DNA of 64,000 bases from Nocardia altamirensis NBRC 108246 (GCF_001612685.1 NZ_BDAY01000032.1:1-64000), one strand, 5' to 3'; shown: positions 27,892 to 37,191, counted from the first letter of the stretch. The notes: generated by a model from the sequence alone, not told the origin. A program made the numbers and translations.

Positions 27892-28587
27892 TCAGTTCAG
27901 CACGAGCACGGTGTGCGCCCCGTGATGGAATTCGTAGCTGGTTTCGCGGAGGCTGGTCCGAATACCTTTGTCTTCGAGTTCCTTTCGTAGGTAGGCGACC
28001 AGGTCGCCCAGCTGGCGACCGATGTGGTCGACCAGGGGATACAGCCGGGTTTCGCCGACGCAAACGCGGGCCAGCTCCAGCATGGCCGTGAGGTGGAAGT
28101 GGGCGTCGAGCCGATCGGCGTAGGTGAACAGCAGGTGGGAGCTGAGGACCAGATCGAAGCTGTCGTCGGGGAAGGGCAGCGACGGCAGCTCGGTGGCGAC
28201 ATATCGGTTCGGATGTTCGAGCAGATCGACGCCGAACCGGTGCGCCGCCGCGTGCCGCATGGCACGGAACCGGTGCGCGCCGCCGTACCAGTCCCACCGA
28301 TATCTCGTGGAATGCGCTGCTACCCAGCTGCTTCCGCGATCGGTTTCCGCGATGGCCAGGCGGCGCAGCTCGTCGGGCCTGCGGGCGTAGACGGGATCGG
28401 CGGCGGTGACGGTGGCACCGAGTGCACTCGCCTCGGCCGTGAAACTCGCTGCCCCGCCGGGACAGTCGAGAATCCGGCCGTGCAGGTCGGCGTCGGAGAG
28501 CGCGAATATGGCGCGATATTCGGTGAATGATCTTGCGCTGATGAGGAATTCGCCCAAATGATCATTATCGGGTGCAGGGTGCTTCAT
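27892..28587 (-). CDS. Class I SAM-dependent methyltransferase-like protein
   Basis: This 231-residue protein has motif I as ILDCPGGAASFTAEA (the usual ExGxGxG is here DCPGG), then GATVTAADPVYA for the acidic loop, and PFPDDSFDLVLSSHLLF for the motif IV region. These are hallmarks of Rossmann-type methyltransferases. The DCPGG variant is seen in a small bacterial group of unknown substrate. It stands alone on the minus strand downstream of dinG, with a weak CRP-like site about 170 bp before its start. Confidence 0.75.
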   Translation of the reverse strand: MKHPAPDNDHLGEFLISARSFTEYRAIFALSDADLHGRILDCPGGAASFTAEASALGATVTAADPVYARRPDELRRLAIAETDRGSSWVAAHSTRYRWDWYGGAHRFRAMRHAAAHRFGVDLLEHPNRYVATELPSLPFPDDSFDLVLSSHLLFTYADRLDAHFHLTAMLELARVCVGETRLYPLVDHIGRQLGDLVAYLRKELEDKGIRTSLRETSYEFHHGAHTVLVLN

Positions 28588-28753
28588 CTGAAAACGGTCT
28601 CATGTATCGACCTGGTGCGAAGCGAATTCGGTAGTGTCCCCGCGCCGCGTGCAGGGCTTGGCGCGGGGACCGCCGATACATTCGGTGGGAATTGGGGGTT
28701 CACCGAAGTACCACTGTTAATTTACTTCTGTTCGGAACTATGCGCGACCCCAA

Positions 28754-28769
28754 TGTGCGCGGTATCACA
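28754..28769. promoter_or_regulatory. Near-consensus CRP-like site
   Basis: TGTGCGCGGTATCACA has one mismatch to TGTGA-N6-TCACA. It overlaps the dinG stop codon and is about 170 bp upstream of the methyltransferase start, a distance that makes direct control uncertain. Confidence 0.35.
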
Positions 28770-30810
28770 CTGCGTTTGTGGTGAGCCTTTTCAGTGCTTT
28801 GACGACAACCTCGGGATCGGAGGTTTCCCAATACGGCGGCAGCGACGCACGCAGATATCCGCCGTAGCGGGCGGTGGCCAGCCGGGAATCCAGGACCGCG
28901 ACCACGCCGCGGTCGTCGACACTGCGCAGCAATCGGCCGGTGCCCTGGGCGAGCAGCAGCGCCGCATGGTTGGCCGCGACCGCCATGAACCCGTTGCCGC
29001 CGCGCGATTCCACCGCACGCTGGCGCGCGGTGAGCAGCGGGTCGTCCGGGCGCGGGAACGGGATGCGGTCCAGGATCACCAGGCTGAGCGAGGGGCCGGG
29101 TACATCGACGCCCTGCCAGAGCGACAGCGTGCCGAACAGCGAGGTCTCCGGATCGTCGGCGAACTTGCGCACCAGCGCACCGGTCGAGTCGTCGCCCTGG
29201 CACAGCACGGGCGTGTCGAGTCGCTCGCGCAGCGCCTCGGTCGCCGCCTTGGCCGCGCGCATCGAGGAGAACAGCCCGAGTGTGCGCCCGCCCGCCGCGG
29301 TGATCAGCCGCTCGACCTCGTCCAGGTAGGCGGGCACGAGGCCGTCACGGCCCGGCGCGGGCAGATGCTTGGCGACGTACAGGATGCCCGACTTGGCGTG
29401 GTCGAACGGCGAGCCGACGTCGAGCGAGCTCCAGCGCACCTTGTCCGCGTCGGAGGGCGCCTCCGCGCCGTTGGCGGTGCCGGTGTCGCCGCGCGCCGAC
29501 GATTGCGCGGGCAGCCCCCAGGTGATGGCGAGCCCGTCGAACGAGCCGCCGATCTGCAACGTCGCCGAGGTCAAAACCACGGTGGCGGTACCGAAGAGCC
29601 TGCTGCGCAACAACCCGCCCACCGAAAGCGGCGCCATCCGCAGCGACCGCCTGGTGACGCCGCGCATCTCGTCGGCGGACAGCCAGATGACGTCGCGCCG
29701 ATTCGCCGGATCCGGTTCGTCGAACGCGGTGAGCGCGCGCACCGCGCTGTCGTGCACCTCGTCGATCGCGGCCAGCGCCTGGGTGCGGGCTGCGGCACTC
29801 TCGGGATCACCCTGCTGGGTGGTTCCGCCCTGCGGTGCGAGCGCGGTGCGTGCGTTCCATGCCGCGTCGCGGACGAGGGCGAGCACCGGCGCGACGCCGT
29901 CGGGCAATCGCTCCCAGCGGGCGGCGGGCAGGTCCTCCAGCACCTCGTGCCACGCTTCGGCGGCGCCTTCGAGGCGGTCAACCTCTTGTTCGTCGATGAG
30001 CTTGGTGCATCGGCGCGCGGCCGCGCTGATCGCCGAGGAGGCCAGCTCGGCCGTCGCAACGCCGGTGACCCGGTCGACCAGCTCGTGCGCCTCGTCGATG
30101 ACAACCACATCGTGTTCGGGCAGCACCTGGATGCCGCTGATCGCGTCGATGGCGAGCAATGCGTGGTTGGTGACCACCACGTCGGCCTGCGCCGACTCGG
30201 CGCGGGCGCGTTCGGCGTAGCAGTCCTGGCCGAACGGGCAGCGCGACTTGCCGAGGCATTCCCGCGAGGACACGCTCACCTGGCGCCAGGCGCGGTCGGT
30301 GACGCCTGGCACGATCTCGTCGCGGTCGCCGGTCTCGGTGTCGGAGGCCCACTCGTTGAGCCGCTGCACCTCCCTGCCGAGCCAGGAGATCGCGAACGCG
30401 TCGAACAACTCGGCCTCGGCAGGCTCGTCCGGAATCACGCTATTGATCTTGTTCAGGCACAGATAGTTGTTGCGGCCCTTGAGAATCGCGAACTTCGCCG
30501 CCCGCCCGAGCGGCTTGCTCAGCGCCTCGGACAGCCGGGGCAGATCGCGATCAACGAGCTGGCGTTGCAGCGCGATCGTCGCGGTCGACACCACCACCGT
30601 GCGGCCGGTCCGCACCGCGTGCCGCAGGCTCGGCACCAGATAGGCGAGCGACTTGCCGGTGCCGGTGCCTGCCTGCACCGCTAGGTGCTCCTTGGTGTCG
30701 ATGGCGTGGTCGACCGCCGTCGCCATCGTCACCTGCCCGACGCGCTCTTTCCCGCCGAGCGCTTGGACGGCAGTGGCCAAAAGTTCGGGTACGGGCGGGA
30801 GTTCGGGCAC
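28765..30810 (-). CDS. dinG: DinG-type ATP-dependent DNA helicase
   Basis: From the GTG at 30810 the protein has 681 residues, close to M. tuberculosis Rv1329c. Walker A is AGTGTGKS (47-54) and the DEAH box VVIDEAHELV. An iron-sulfur cluster region has RECLGKSRCPFGQDCY with three closely spaced Cys, and a fourth is expected near KFAILKGRNNYLC. DinG is a 5'-3' superfamily 2 helicase related to XPD that unwinds damaged and R-loop DNA. An upstream GTG-less extension in the same frame is not family-like. It follows pncA on the same strand. Confidence 0.9.
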   Translation of the reverse strand: MPELPPVPELLATAVQALGGKERVGQVTMATAVDHAIDTKEHLAVQAGTGTGKSLAYLVPSLRHAVRTGRTVVVSTATIALQRQLVDRDLPRLSEALSKPLGRAAKFAILKGRNNYLCLNKINSVIPDEPAEAELFDAFAISWLGREVQRLNEWASDTETGDRDEIVPGVTDRAWRQVSVSSRECLGKSRCPFGQDCYAERARAESAQADVVVTNHALLAIDAISGIQVLPEHDVVVIDEAHELVDRVTGVATAELASSAISAAARRCTKLIDEQEVDRLEGAAEAWHEVLEDLPAARWERLPDGVAPVLALVRDAAWNARTALAPQGGTTQQGDPESAAARTQALAAIDEVHDSAVRALTAFDEPDPANRRDVIWLSADEMRGVTRRSLRMAPLSVGGLLRSRLFGTATVVLTSATLQIGGSFDGLAITWGLPAQSSARGDTGTANGAEAPSDADKVRWSSLDVGSPFDHAKSGILYVAKHLPAPGRDGLVPAYLDEVERLITAAGGRTLGLFSSMRAAKAATEALRERLDTPVLCQGDDSTGALVRKFADDPETSLFGTLSLWQGVDVPGPSLSLVILDRIPFPRPDDPLLTARQRAVESRGGNGFMAVAANHAALLLAQGTGRLLRSVDDRGVVAVLDSRLATARYGGYLRASLPPYWETSDPEVVVKALKRLTTNAV

Positions 30811-30865
30811 CCGAGCAGCGTACTGCTCGGCACCGACACCGACCGAAGGCCTTGCGGGAAGCCTG

Positions 30866-31432
30866 CTACCCGCCGACGCTGCCTTCGAGGTCGACGCCCG
30901 CGGTGCGCATCCGCTCCAGCGCGGCGTCGGTGGTGTCTGGCGCAACGCCCGCGGTCAGGTCGAGCAGCACGCGCGTGGTGAGGCCCTCGATCCTGGCGTC
31001 CAGCGCGGTGGCGCGGACACAGTGATCGGTGGCGATGCCTACCACATCGACCGCATCGATGCCGCGGTCGTGCAGCCAGTCGGCCAGCGCGGTGCCGTCC
31101 GCGGCAGTGCCCTCGAAACCGGAGTAGGCGGCGGAATACGCACCCTTGGAAAAGATTTCGGCGACGTCGGCCGTGTTCAGGTTCGGGTGGAAGTCCGCGC
31201 CCGGCGTGCCTGCCCTGCAGTGCGGCGGCCAGGAGTCGACGTAGTCGGGGTGCGCGGAGAAATGATCACCGGGGTCGATGTGATAGTCGCGGGTCGCGAC
31301 GATCGTCGTGTACTCGGTGGTCTCGAGATGGTCGCTGATGCGCGTCGCGACCGCGGCGCCGCCCGTGACGGCGAGCGAGCCACCCTCGCAGAAATCGTTC
31401 TGGACGTCGACGATGATCAGGGCTCGGGTCAT
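30866..31432 (-). CDS. pncA: Nicotinamidase/pyrazinamidase
   Basis: The 188-residue protein keeps the catalytic triad at the same positions as M. tuberculosis PncA: Asp9 (Asp8), Lys96 and Cys138 in GIATDHCV. Metal ligands Asp49, His51, His57 and His71 are also present. It converts nicotinamide to nicotinate and in mycobacteria activates pyrazinamide. ATG 31432 has a GGAGG 6 bases upstream. The nicotinate phosphoribosyltransferase gene lies a few hundred bases away on the same strand, so two successive steps of NAD salvage are together here; in M. tuberculosis pncA is elsewhere. Confidence 0.93.
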   Translation of the reverse strand: MTRALIIVDVQNDFCEGGSLAVTGGAAVATRISDHLETTEYTTIVATRDYHIDPGDHFSAHPDYVDSWPPHCRAGTPGADFHPNLNTADVAEIFSKGAYSAAYSGFEGTAADGTALADWLHDRGIDAVDVVGIATDHCVRATALDARIEGLTTRVLLDLTAGVAPDTTDAALERMRTAGVDLEGSVGG

Positions 31433-31626
31433 GGTGACCTCCCGCGGAGTGAACTGTGTGCTGATGTGCATTGTGCCGCCCGTGCGGCGGGCCGTCGCGG
31501 TCGGCCGGGGCGAAATCACATGGACCGGGCTGTAAACATCGCGCCGCCGTCCGCTGATTACTTGGTGCGCCTCTCATCCGGGGGCCGACCCGCATACCGC
31601 CCACAGCACTCAGCACGGAGTACCTC

Positions 31627-31815
31627 ATGTCCCGCACCAAACTGGCGCTCGCCGTGATCATCAGCACCACCGCGTATCTCGCCGTCTCGTTCCTGCTCGG
31701 CGACCGCCCGAACACCGACGGCGGCTGGATCGGATTCGCCGTCGGCGGTGCGCTGTTCGCGATGCTCTTCTCGATGGGGCTGGTGCTGTTCAACCGCTAC
31801 GCCAAGCAGCGTTGA
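31627..31815 (+). CDS. Small two-helix membrane protein
   Basis: A 62-residue protein with two membrane helices (LALAVIISTTAYLAVSFLL and GFAVGGALFAMLFSMGLVLF) joined by a short DRPNTDGG loop, ending in a basic RYAKQR tail. No family is recognised. It is between the divergent pncA and the convergent pncB; its stop is 3 bases from the pncB stop. Confidence 0.65.
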   Translation: MSRTKLALAVIISTTAYLAVSFLLGDRPNTDGGWIGFAVGGALFAMLFSMGLVLFNRYAKQR

Positions 31816-31818
31816 CGC

Positions 31819-33237
31819 TCAGCTGACGAACGTGGTCGGCACGGCAGGCTCGCCCGCGGACAGCTTCAGTCCCTCCCACGGCAGGCTGATCAACCCGTGC
31901 GCGACCTGGTCCCTGCTGTCGGACAGCGTCGGCAGGTCCGCGACCGGCTTACCCTCCCGCACCAGCGGAACAAGCAGTTCACGCGCCTCGTATCCGTTGG
32001 CCGCCGGTGTGGGACCGGCTGCCGGATAGACGATCTCCTCGATGATCGTTCCGGTGGGCCTGGCCAGCCGGACCGCCTTCTTCGTTCCGCCGCGCGACTC
32101 CTTGTGGCTGCTGCGCTTGGCGACCGGCACCCCGTCGACCTCGACCAGCTTGTAGACCATGCCTGCGGTCGGCGCGCCGGAGCCGGTCACCAGCGAGGTG
32201 CCGACGCCGTACACGTCGACCGGTTCCGCGCGCAGCGCCGCGATGGCGTACTCGTCGAGATCACCGGACACCACGATCCTGGTCTTGGTGGCGCCGAGGC
32301 TGTCCAGCTGGTCACGCACCTGCCTGGCCAGCACGCCGAGGTCGCCGGAATCGATACGCACACCACCGAGTTCGGGTCCGGCGACCTCGATCGCGGTCGC
32401 CACGCCCTTGGTGATGTCGTAGGTGTCCACCAGCAGTGTGGTGCCGATGCCGAGCGCGTCGACCTGGCTGCGGAACGCGACCGCCTCGTGCTCGCCGTCG
32501 CCGCCGCCTGCCGCCCCGGTGTGCAGCAACGTGAATGCGTGCGCACTGGTGCCTGCCCCCGGCACGCCGTAGCGGCGCACTGCCTCGAGATTCGAGGTGG
32601 CATCGAAGCCGGCCAGATAGGCGGCGCGTGCGCTGGACGGCGCGGCGAGTTCGTGGGTGCGCCGCGAACCCATTTCGATCATCCGACGTCCGCCCGCCGC
32701 GCTCACCATCCGCGCCGCGGCCGAGGCGATCGCGCTGTCGTGGTTGAGGATCGACAGGATCAGCGTCTCGAGCACGACGCATTCGGCGAAGCTGCCGCGC
32801 ACCGAGAGGATGGGGGAGCCGGGGAAGTACAGCTCGCCCTCGGTGTAGCCGTCGATGTCACCGCTGAAGCGGTAGTTGCGCAGCCAGTCCACCGTTTTGG
32901 CAGGCAGGAAATGGGCGATGACATCCAGCTCGGCGGCGCCGAACTGGAAATGCTCCAGCGCGTCGAGCACGCGGCCGGTGCCCGCGACGACGCCGTAGCG
33001 GCGGCCGTGCGGGAGCCTGCGGGCAAACACCTCGAAGGTGCAATGCCGGTGGGCGGATTCGTCGGCTAGCGCCGCGGCCAGCATCGTGAGCTCGTACTGG
33101 TCGGTCAGGAGGGCTGTGCTGACGCCGTCGCGGATGTCCACCAGCCCACTGTAGACAGCGCGGCCGCGCATCATAGGCGCGTGCCCGCCCATGGGGCCGG
33201 GAATTGCGCGAATCCGGGCGGAACGGGTGTTGCTCAT
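31819..33237 (-). CDS. pncB: Nicotinate phosphoribosyltransferase
   Basis: A 472-residue enzyme that makes nicotinate mononucleotide from nicotinate and PRPP. ALLTDQYELTMLAAAL opens the family domain, EMGSRRTHE holds substrate-binding residues, and GVRIDSGDLG the phosphate site. KRSSHKESRGGTKKA is near the end. M. tuberculosis pncB1 (Rv1330c) also lies between dinG and clpS. The ATG at 33237 is the longest start; the ATG at 33171 is a likely alternative that removes a leader not seen in relatives. It is divergent from clpS. Confidence 0.92.
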   Translation of the reverse strand: MSNTRSARIRAIPGPMGGHAPMMRGRAVYSGLVDIRDGVSTALLTDQYELTMLAAALADESAHRHCTFEVFARRLPHGRRYGVVAGTGRVLDALEHFQFGAAELDVIAHFLPAKTVDWLRNYRFSGDIDGYTEGELYFPGSPILSVRGSFAECVVLETLILSILNHDSAIASAAARMVSAAGGRRMIEMGSRRTHELAAPSSARAAYLAGFDATSNLEAVRRYGVPGAGTSAHAFTLLHTGAAGGGDGEHEAVAFRSQVDALGIGTTLLVDTYDITKGVATAIEVAGPELGGVRIDSGDLGVLARQVRDQLDSLGATKTRIVVSGDLDEYAIAALRAEPVDVYGVGTSLVTGSGAPTAGMVYKLVEVDGVPVAKRSSHKESRGGTKKAVRLARPTGTIIEEIVYPAAGPTPAANGYEARELLVPLVREGKPVADLPTLSDSRDQVAHGLISLPWEGLKLSAGEPAVPTTFVS

Positions 33238-33264
33238 TCGGAGTCGGGCCGTACCCTAGACGTT

Positions 33265-33615
33265 ATGGCCTTGTGCAACATAGTCGAAGGCGGCGTCGTG
33301 GTGGACGCCGTGGACGCGACACTGTCCGCGGCACAGGCGACTCCCGAGGCGGTCGAATACACCGAGATCTTGGAGGCGGAGGATCGCCCGTGGGTCACGG
33401 TGGTCTGGGACGATCCGGTCAACCTCATGCACTACGTCGCCTACATATTCCAGAAGCTGTTCGGCTACAGCAAAGCGAAGGCGACCGAGTTGATGCTCTT
33501 GGTGCACAACGAGGGCAAAGCGGTCGTCTCCTCGGGTTCGCGGGACAAGATGGAACATGACGTCCAGCGGCTGCACGCCGCCGGGCTCTGGGCGACCATG
33601 CAGCGGGACGACTGA
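33265..33615 (+). CDS. clpS: ClpS adaptor
   Basis: A 116-residue protein with the ClpS core from WVTVVWDDPVNLMHYV to HAAGLWATMQ. The DDPVN loop and the central MLLVHNEGKAVV are the N-degron pocket and helix. ClpS delivers proteins with destabilising N-termini to ClpAP/ClpCP proteases. The core is preceded by a 45-residue acidic extension that is longer than usual. It is the first of three genes (with DUF2017 and P1 peptidase) in the same order as Rv1331-Rv1333. Confidence 0.93.
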   Translation: MALCNIVEGGVVVDAVDATLSAAQATPEAVEYTEILEAEDRPWVTVVWDDPVNLMHYVAYIFQKLFGYSKAKATELMLLVHNEGKAVVSSGSRDKMEHDVQRLHAAGLWATMQRDD

Positions 33616-33637
33616 CCAGGACGACTACCCTGACGCC

Positions 33638-34207
33638 GTGCGCAAGTGGAGCAGGAAGAACTCGCTGAGCGGTCTCAAACTGCGGTCCGAGATGGACGCA
33701 CGCGAGGCCAACGTGTTGCGCTCGCTGGTCGGCGCGGTCTCCGGACTGCTGACCGACAGAGCCGATGCCGCACCGGAGGACGAGCTGGCCGCGCTGACCG
33801 GATTGCGCACCGGCAACACCACCCCGCCGGACGATCCGCGGCTGCGCAGGCTGCTGCCGGACTTCCATCGCAATGAACCCGGTTCCCCCGATGCCGAGCG
33901 CGCCGATCTGAACAGCGCGCTGCGCGGGCTGCACGAGCCGGAGATCATCGACGCCAAGCTGGCCGCAGGCAGTGTCATCCTGGAGACGCTGCCCTCCTCG
34001 GGCGGCAAGATCGTGCTCACCCCGGAGCAGGCCGACGCCTGGTTGACCGCGCTGACCGATGTGCGGCTTGCGCTCGGCACCGTGCTCGGCATCGACGCGG
34101 ACACGCCGGACCATCTCGGCCCCGACGATCCGCGGGGCCCGCATCTGGACGTGTACCACTGGCTCACCTGGATGCAGGATTCCTTGCTGCAGGCGCTGGC
34201 ACCCTGA
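33638..34207 (+). CDS. DUF2017 protein (Rv1332-like)
   Basis: The 189-residue helical protein from GTG 33638 starts VRKWSRKNSLSGLKL and then LRSEMDAREANVLRSLVG, the DUF2017 signature, and ends with LDVYHWLTWMQDSLLQAL. The position between clpS and the P1 peptidase is the same as Rv1332. The function of the family is not established. The close spacing to clpS (22 bp) suggests one transcript. Confidence 0.85.
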   Translation: MRKWSRKNSLSGLKLRSEMDAREANVLRSLVGAVSGLLTDRADAAPEDELAALTGLRTGNTTPPDDPRLRRLLPDFHRNEPGSPDAERADLNSALRGLHEPEIIDAKLAAGSVILETLPSSGGKIVLTPEQADAWLTALTDVRLALGTVLGIDADTPDHLGPDDPRGPHLDVYHWLTWMQDSLLQALAP

Positions 34208-34237
34208 GTTCCGGAAACCGACGTCGGGAGTGAATCG

Positions 34238-35287
34238 TTGAAAGTGCAGCCAGGACAACGCAATTCGCTAACCGATGTTTCCGGTCTGCTGGTCGGCCAC
34301 CACCACGTGCTCGACGAGGACGCCACCATGGGCACCGGCGCGGCCACCGGCTGCACCGTCGTCTACGCCCCCGGCGGCGCGAACGCGGCCGTCGATGTGC
34401 GCGGCGGCGGACCAGGCACCAGGGAAACCGACGTCCTCGACCTGTCCAACACCGTGCGCCAGGCCAACGCCATCCTGCTCACCGGCGGTAGCGCCTACGG
34501 CCTCGGCGCGGCCGACGGGGTGCTGCGCTGGCTGGAGGAACACGCCGAGGGCATCCCGATGGATCCGGCCAACGCGAACCTGGTCGTGCCGATCGTGCCC
34601 GCCGCGGTGATCTTCGATCTTCCGGTGGGCGCGTGGGACATTCGGCCGACCCCCGAGTTCGGCTACCGCGCGGCGGCCGCCGCGGCGGTGGACTTCGAGC
34701 GCGGTGTGGTCGGGGCCGGTGTCGGCGCGCGGGCCGGTTCGATCAAGGGCGGCGTCGGCACCGCGAGCGTGGTGCTCGAGGACGGCGTGACGGTGTCCGC
34801 GCTGATCGTGGCGAATCCCGCAGGCTCGGTGTTCGATCCACGCACGGGGCTGCCGTGGGGTGTCGGCACCGACGGCCCGGAACACTTCGGACTGCGACCG
34901 GGGACCGCGGCGCAGCTGGCGCAGGCCAACGCGCTCGCGGTGAAAGGCACAGTGCTCAACACAACTCTCGGCGTGGTGGCCACCGACGCGCCGCTGGATC
35001 CGATGGGCTGCCAGCGGATGGCGACGACGGCGCACGACGGCTTGGCCCGCGCGATCCGCCCCGCCCATTCACCGTTGGACGGCGACACCATCTTCGCGGT
35101 GAGCACGGGCACCGCGCCGTGGTCGGCGAGCTTCCCGCTGCCGCCGTCCTTCCCTCCCGACCTGATGCTGATCGACGAGGTCTGCACGGCCGCCGCGGTC
35201 TGCGTGGAACGCGCGATCGTCGACGCGATCCTGTCCGCCAAGGCAGTCGCCGGTATCCCCGCGTATCGGGACCTCTTCCCGCATTGA
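34238..35287 (+). CDS. P1-family (DmpA/NylC-like) peptidase
   Basis: A 349-residue Ntn-type hydrolase that, like DmpA and NylC, should cleave itself. The expected site is Asn241/Thr242 in VLNTTLGVVATD, which would release Thr as nucleophile. GGGPGTRETDVLD and GGSAYGLGAADGV are family motifs. Members cut beta-peptides or nylon oligomers; the natural substrate in this group (Rv1333) is unclear. The TTG start at 34238 has a GGGAG upstream. Its stop is inside the left arm of a strong stem-loop. Confidence 0.87.
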   Translation: MKVQPGQRNSLTDVSGLLVGHHHVLDEDATMGTGAATGCTVVYAPGGANAAVDVRGGGPGTRETDVLDLSNTVRQANAILLTGGSAYGLGAADGVLRWLEEHAEGIPMDPANANLVVPIVPAAVIFDLPVGAWDIRPTPEFGYRAAAAAAVDFERGVVGAGVGARAGSIKGGVGTASVVLEDGVTVSALIVANPAGSVFDPRTGLPWGVGTDGPEHFGLRPGTAAQLAQANALAVKGTVLNTTLGVVATDAPLDPMGCQRMATTAHDGLARAIRPAHSPLDGDTIFAVSTGTAPWSASFPLPPSFPPDLMLIDEVCTAAAVCVERAIVDAILSAKAVAGIPAYRDLFPH

Positions 35288-35347
35288 TCGAGGGGGTACT
35301 GGTGTAGGTGGCTTCTCGCGTGATGCCTACACCAGTACCCCCTCGAT
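35287..35347. terminator. Long stem-loop with perfect 22-bp arms
   Basis: The 22 bases 35287-35308 (starting ATCGAGGGGGTACTGG) are exactly complementary to 35326-35347, with a 17-base loop. It begins at the stop codon of the P1 peptidase gene. No T-run follows. It is most likely a terminator or an RNA-processing or stability element that separates the clpS group from mec. Confidence 0.7.
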
Positions 35348-35493
35348 TCCGCGGGTCCGCGACACGCCGACCACCACAAAGGCGCCCGGTCAACGGCACC
35401 GAATCAGGACCGGCGCGGTGCCCGGGGGAATAGCCGAATATTCTGACTCGTTGTCGACTGCGATGGGTCGGCGTTGCGGGAAGGGTTCGACTA

Positions 35494-35916
35494 GTGCTGG
35501 TGATCAGAGCCGACCTCGTGGAGGCGATGGTGGCGCACGCGCGTGCCGATCACCCCGACGAGGCGTGCGGCGTCATCGCGGGACCGGAGGGTTCGGATCG
35601 CCCCGAGCGCTTCGTCGCCATGGTCAATGCCGAGCGTTCGCCCACCTTCTATCGCTTCGATTCCGGTGAGCAACTGCGTGTTTGGCGTGCCATGGACGAC
35701 GCCGACGAGACGCCGGTGGTCATCTACCACTCGCACACCGCCACCGAGGCCTACCCGAGCCGCACCGACGTGTCCTATGCCTCCGAGCCGTTCGCGCACT
35801 ACGTGCTGATCTCCACCAGGGATCCGGAGCAGCACGAGCTGCGCAGCTACCGGATCGTCGACGGCGTGGTCACCGAGGAGCCGGTGCAGGTCGTCGCCGC
35901 GTACGAAACCGTCTGA
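35494..35916 (+). CDS. mec: CysO-cysteine peptidase Mec (JAMM)
   Basis: A 140-residue MPN/JAMM metalloprotease. The zinc site is complete: Glu23 in DEACGV, His79 and His81 in YHSHTATEAYPS, and Asp92, with Ser89. In M. tuberculosis (Rv1334) it cuts cysteine off the C-terminus of CysO after CysM has added it. GTG 35494 is the start; the previous 15 bases hold AAGGG. It begins a three-gene mec-cysO-cysM unit in the usual order. Confidence 0.93.
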   Translation: MLVIRADLVEAMVAHARADHPDEACGVIAGPEGSDRPERFVAMVNAERSPTFYRFDSGEQLRVWRAMDDADETPVVIYHSHTATEAYPSRTDVSYASEPFAHYVLISTRDPEQHELRSYRIVDGVVTEEPVQVVAAYETV

Positions 35917-35949
35917 ACCGATGCCTGTTCGTGAAACCGAGGAGTTCTC

Positions 35950-36222
35950 ATGCCGGTAACCGTGTCCATCCCGACCATCATGCGTGGCCTGACCGGAGGG
36001 GAGAAGCGCGTGCAGGCGCAGGGCGCCACGTTGGCCGCCCTGATCGATGACCTCGACGCGAACCACCCCGGCCTGGCCGAGCGGCTGCTCAAGGACGGCA
36101 AGCTGAACCGCTACGTCAACATCTACGTCGACGACGAGGACGTGCGGTTTGCCGGCGGTCTCGACGCCGAGGTGCCCGCCGAGGCGAGCGTGACCATCCT
36201 GCCTGCCGTCGCGGGCGGCTGA
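35950..36222 (+). CDS. cysO: Sulfur-carrier protein CysO
   Basis: A 90-residue ubiquitin-fold MoaD/ThiS protein ending in AVAGG, the diglycine that is converted to thiocarboxylate. It donates sulfur to CysM. It has an AGGAG 7 bases before the ATG and lies 33 bp after mec and 6 bp before cysM. Confidence 0.95.
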   Translation: MPVTVSIPTIMRGLTGGEKRVQAQGATLAALIDDLDANHPGLAERLLKDGKLNRYVNIYVDDEDVRFAGGLDAEVPAEASVTILPAVAGG

Positions 36223-36228
36223 CGATCC

Positions 36229-37191
36229 GTGGCTCGCTACGAATCGCTGATCGCGACCCTCGGCAACACTCCGCTGGTCGGCCTGCGCACCCTGTCTCCG
36301 CGATGGGACGGCGAGCACCACGTGCGGCTGTGGGCGAAGCTGGAGGACCGCAATCCGACCGGTTCCATCAAGGATCGTCCTGCACTGCGGATGATCGAGC
36401 AGGCCGAGGTCGACGGGCTGCTCACGCCTGGCTGCACGATCCTGGAACCCACCAGCGGCAACACCGGCATCTCCCTCGCCATGGCGGCCAAGCTCAAGGG
36501 CTACCAGCTGGTCTGTGTGATGCCGGAGAACACCTCGGTGGAGCGGCGGCAGCTGCTCACCATGTTCGGCGCGCGGATCATCGATTCCCCGGCTGCGGGC
36601 GGGTCCAATCAGGCGGTGGCGCTGGCCAAGGAGATCGCGGCCGCGAACCCGGACTGGGTGATGCTCTACCAGTACGGCAATCCGGCGAACGCGCTGGCGC
36701 ATTACGAGACCACCGGCCCCGAGATCCTGGCCGATCTGCCCGAGATCACCCACTTCGTCGCAGGCCTCGGCACGACGGGCACGCTGATGGGCACCGGTCG
36801 TTTCCTGCGCGAGAAGGTGCCGAGCATCGAGATCGTCGCGGCCGAGCCGCGCTACGGCGAGCTCGTCTACGGGCTGCGCAACATCGATGAGGGCTTCATT
36901 CCCGAGCTGTACGACCAGTCGGTGCTGACCACGAGGTTCTCGGTGGGTCCGTACGACGCGGTCAAGCGCACCCGCGAATTGGTCCTCGAAGAGGGCATCT
37001 TCGCAGGCATCTCGACCGGTGCGATCCTGCACGCGGCCCTCGGTATCGCCCGCAAGGCCGTGCAGGCAGGCAGGCGCGCCGATATCGCGTTCGTGGTCGC
37101 CGACGGCGGCTGGAAGTACCTGTCGACCGGTGCCTACGACGGCACCCTCGAAGAGGCCGAGGACCGCCTCGACGGGCAGCTCTGGGCGTGA
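36229..37191 (+). CDS. cysM: CysO-dependent cysteine synthase
   Basis: A 320-residue PLP enzyme. The PLP lysine is Lys48 in GSIKDRPA and the phosphate loop TSGNTG at 75-80; GLGTTGTLMGTG binds the phosphate. It uses O-phosphoserine and CysO-thiocarboxylate and is more oxidation-proof than the sulfide route. The GTG start at 36229 follows the cysO stop by 6 bases. Order and length match Rv1336. Confidence 0.95.
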   Translation: MARYESLIATLGNTPLVGLRTLSPRWDGEHHVRLWAKLEDRNPTGSIKDRPALRMIEQAEVDGLLTPGCTILEPTSGNTGISLAMAAKLKGYQLVCVMPENTSVERRQLLTMFGARIIDSPAAGGSNQAVALAKEIAAANPDWVMLYQYGNPANALAHYETTGPEILADLPEITHFVAGLGTTGTLMGTGRFLREKVPSIEIVAAEPRYGELVYGLRNIDEGFIPELYDQSVLTTRFSVGPYDAVKRTRELVLEEGIFAGISTGAILHAALGIARKAVQAGRRADIAFVVADGGWKYLSTGAYDGTLEEAEDRLDGQLWA

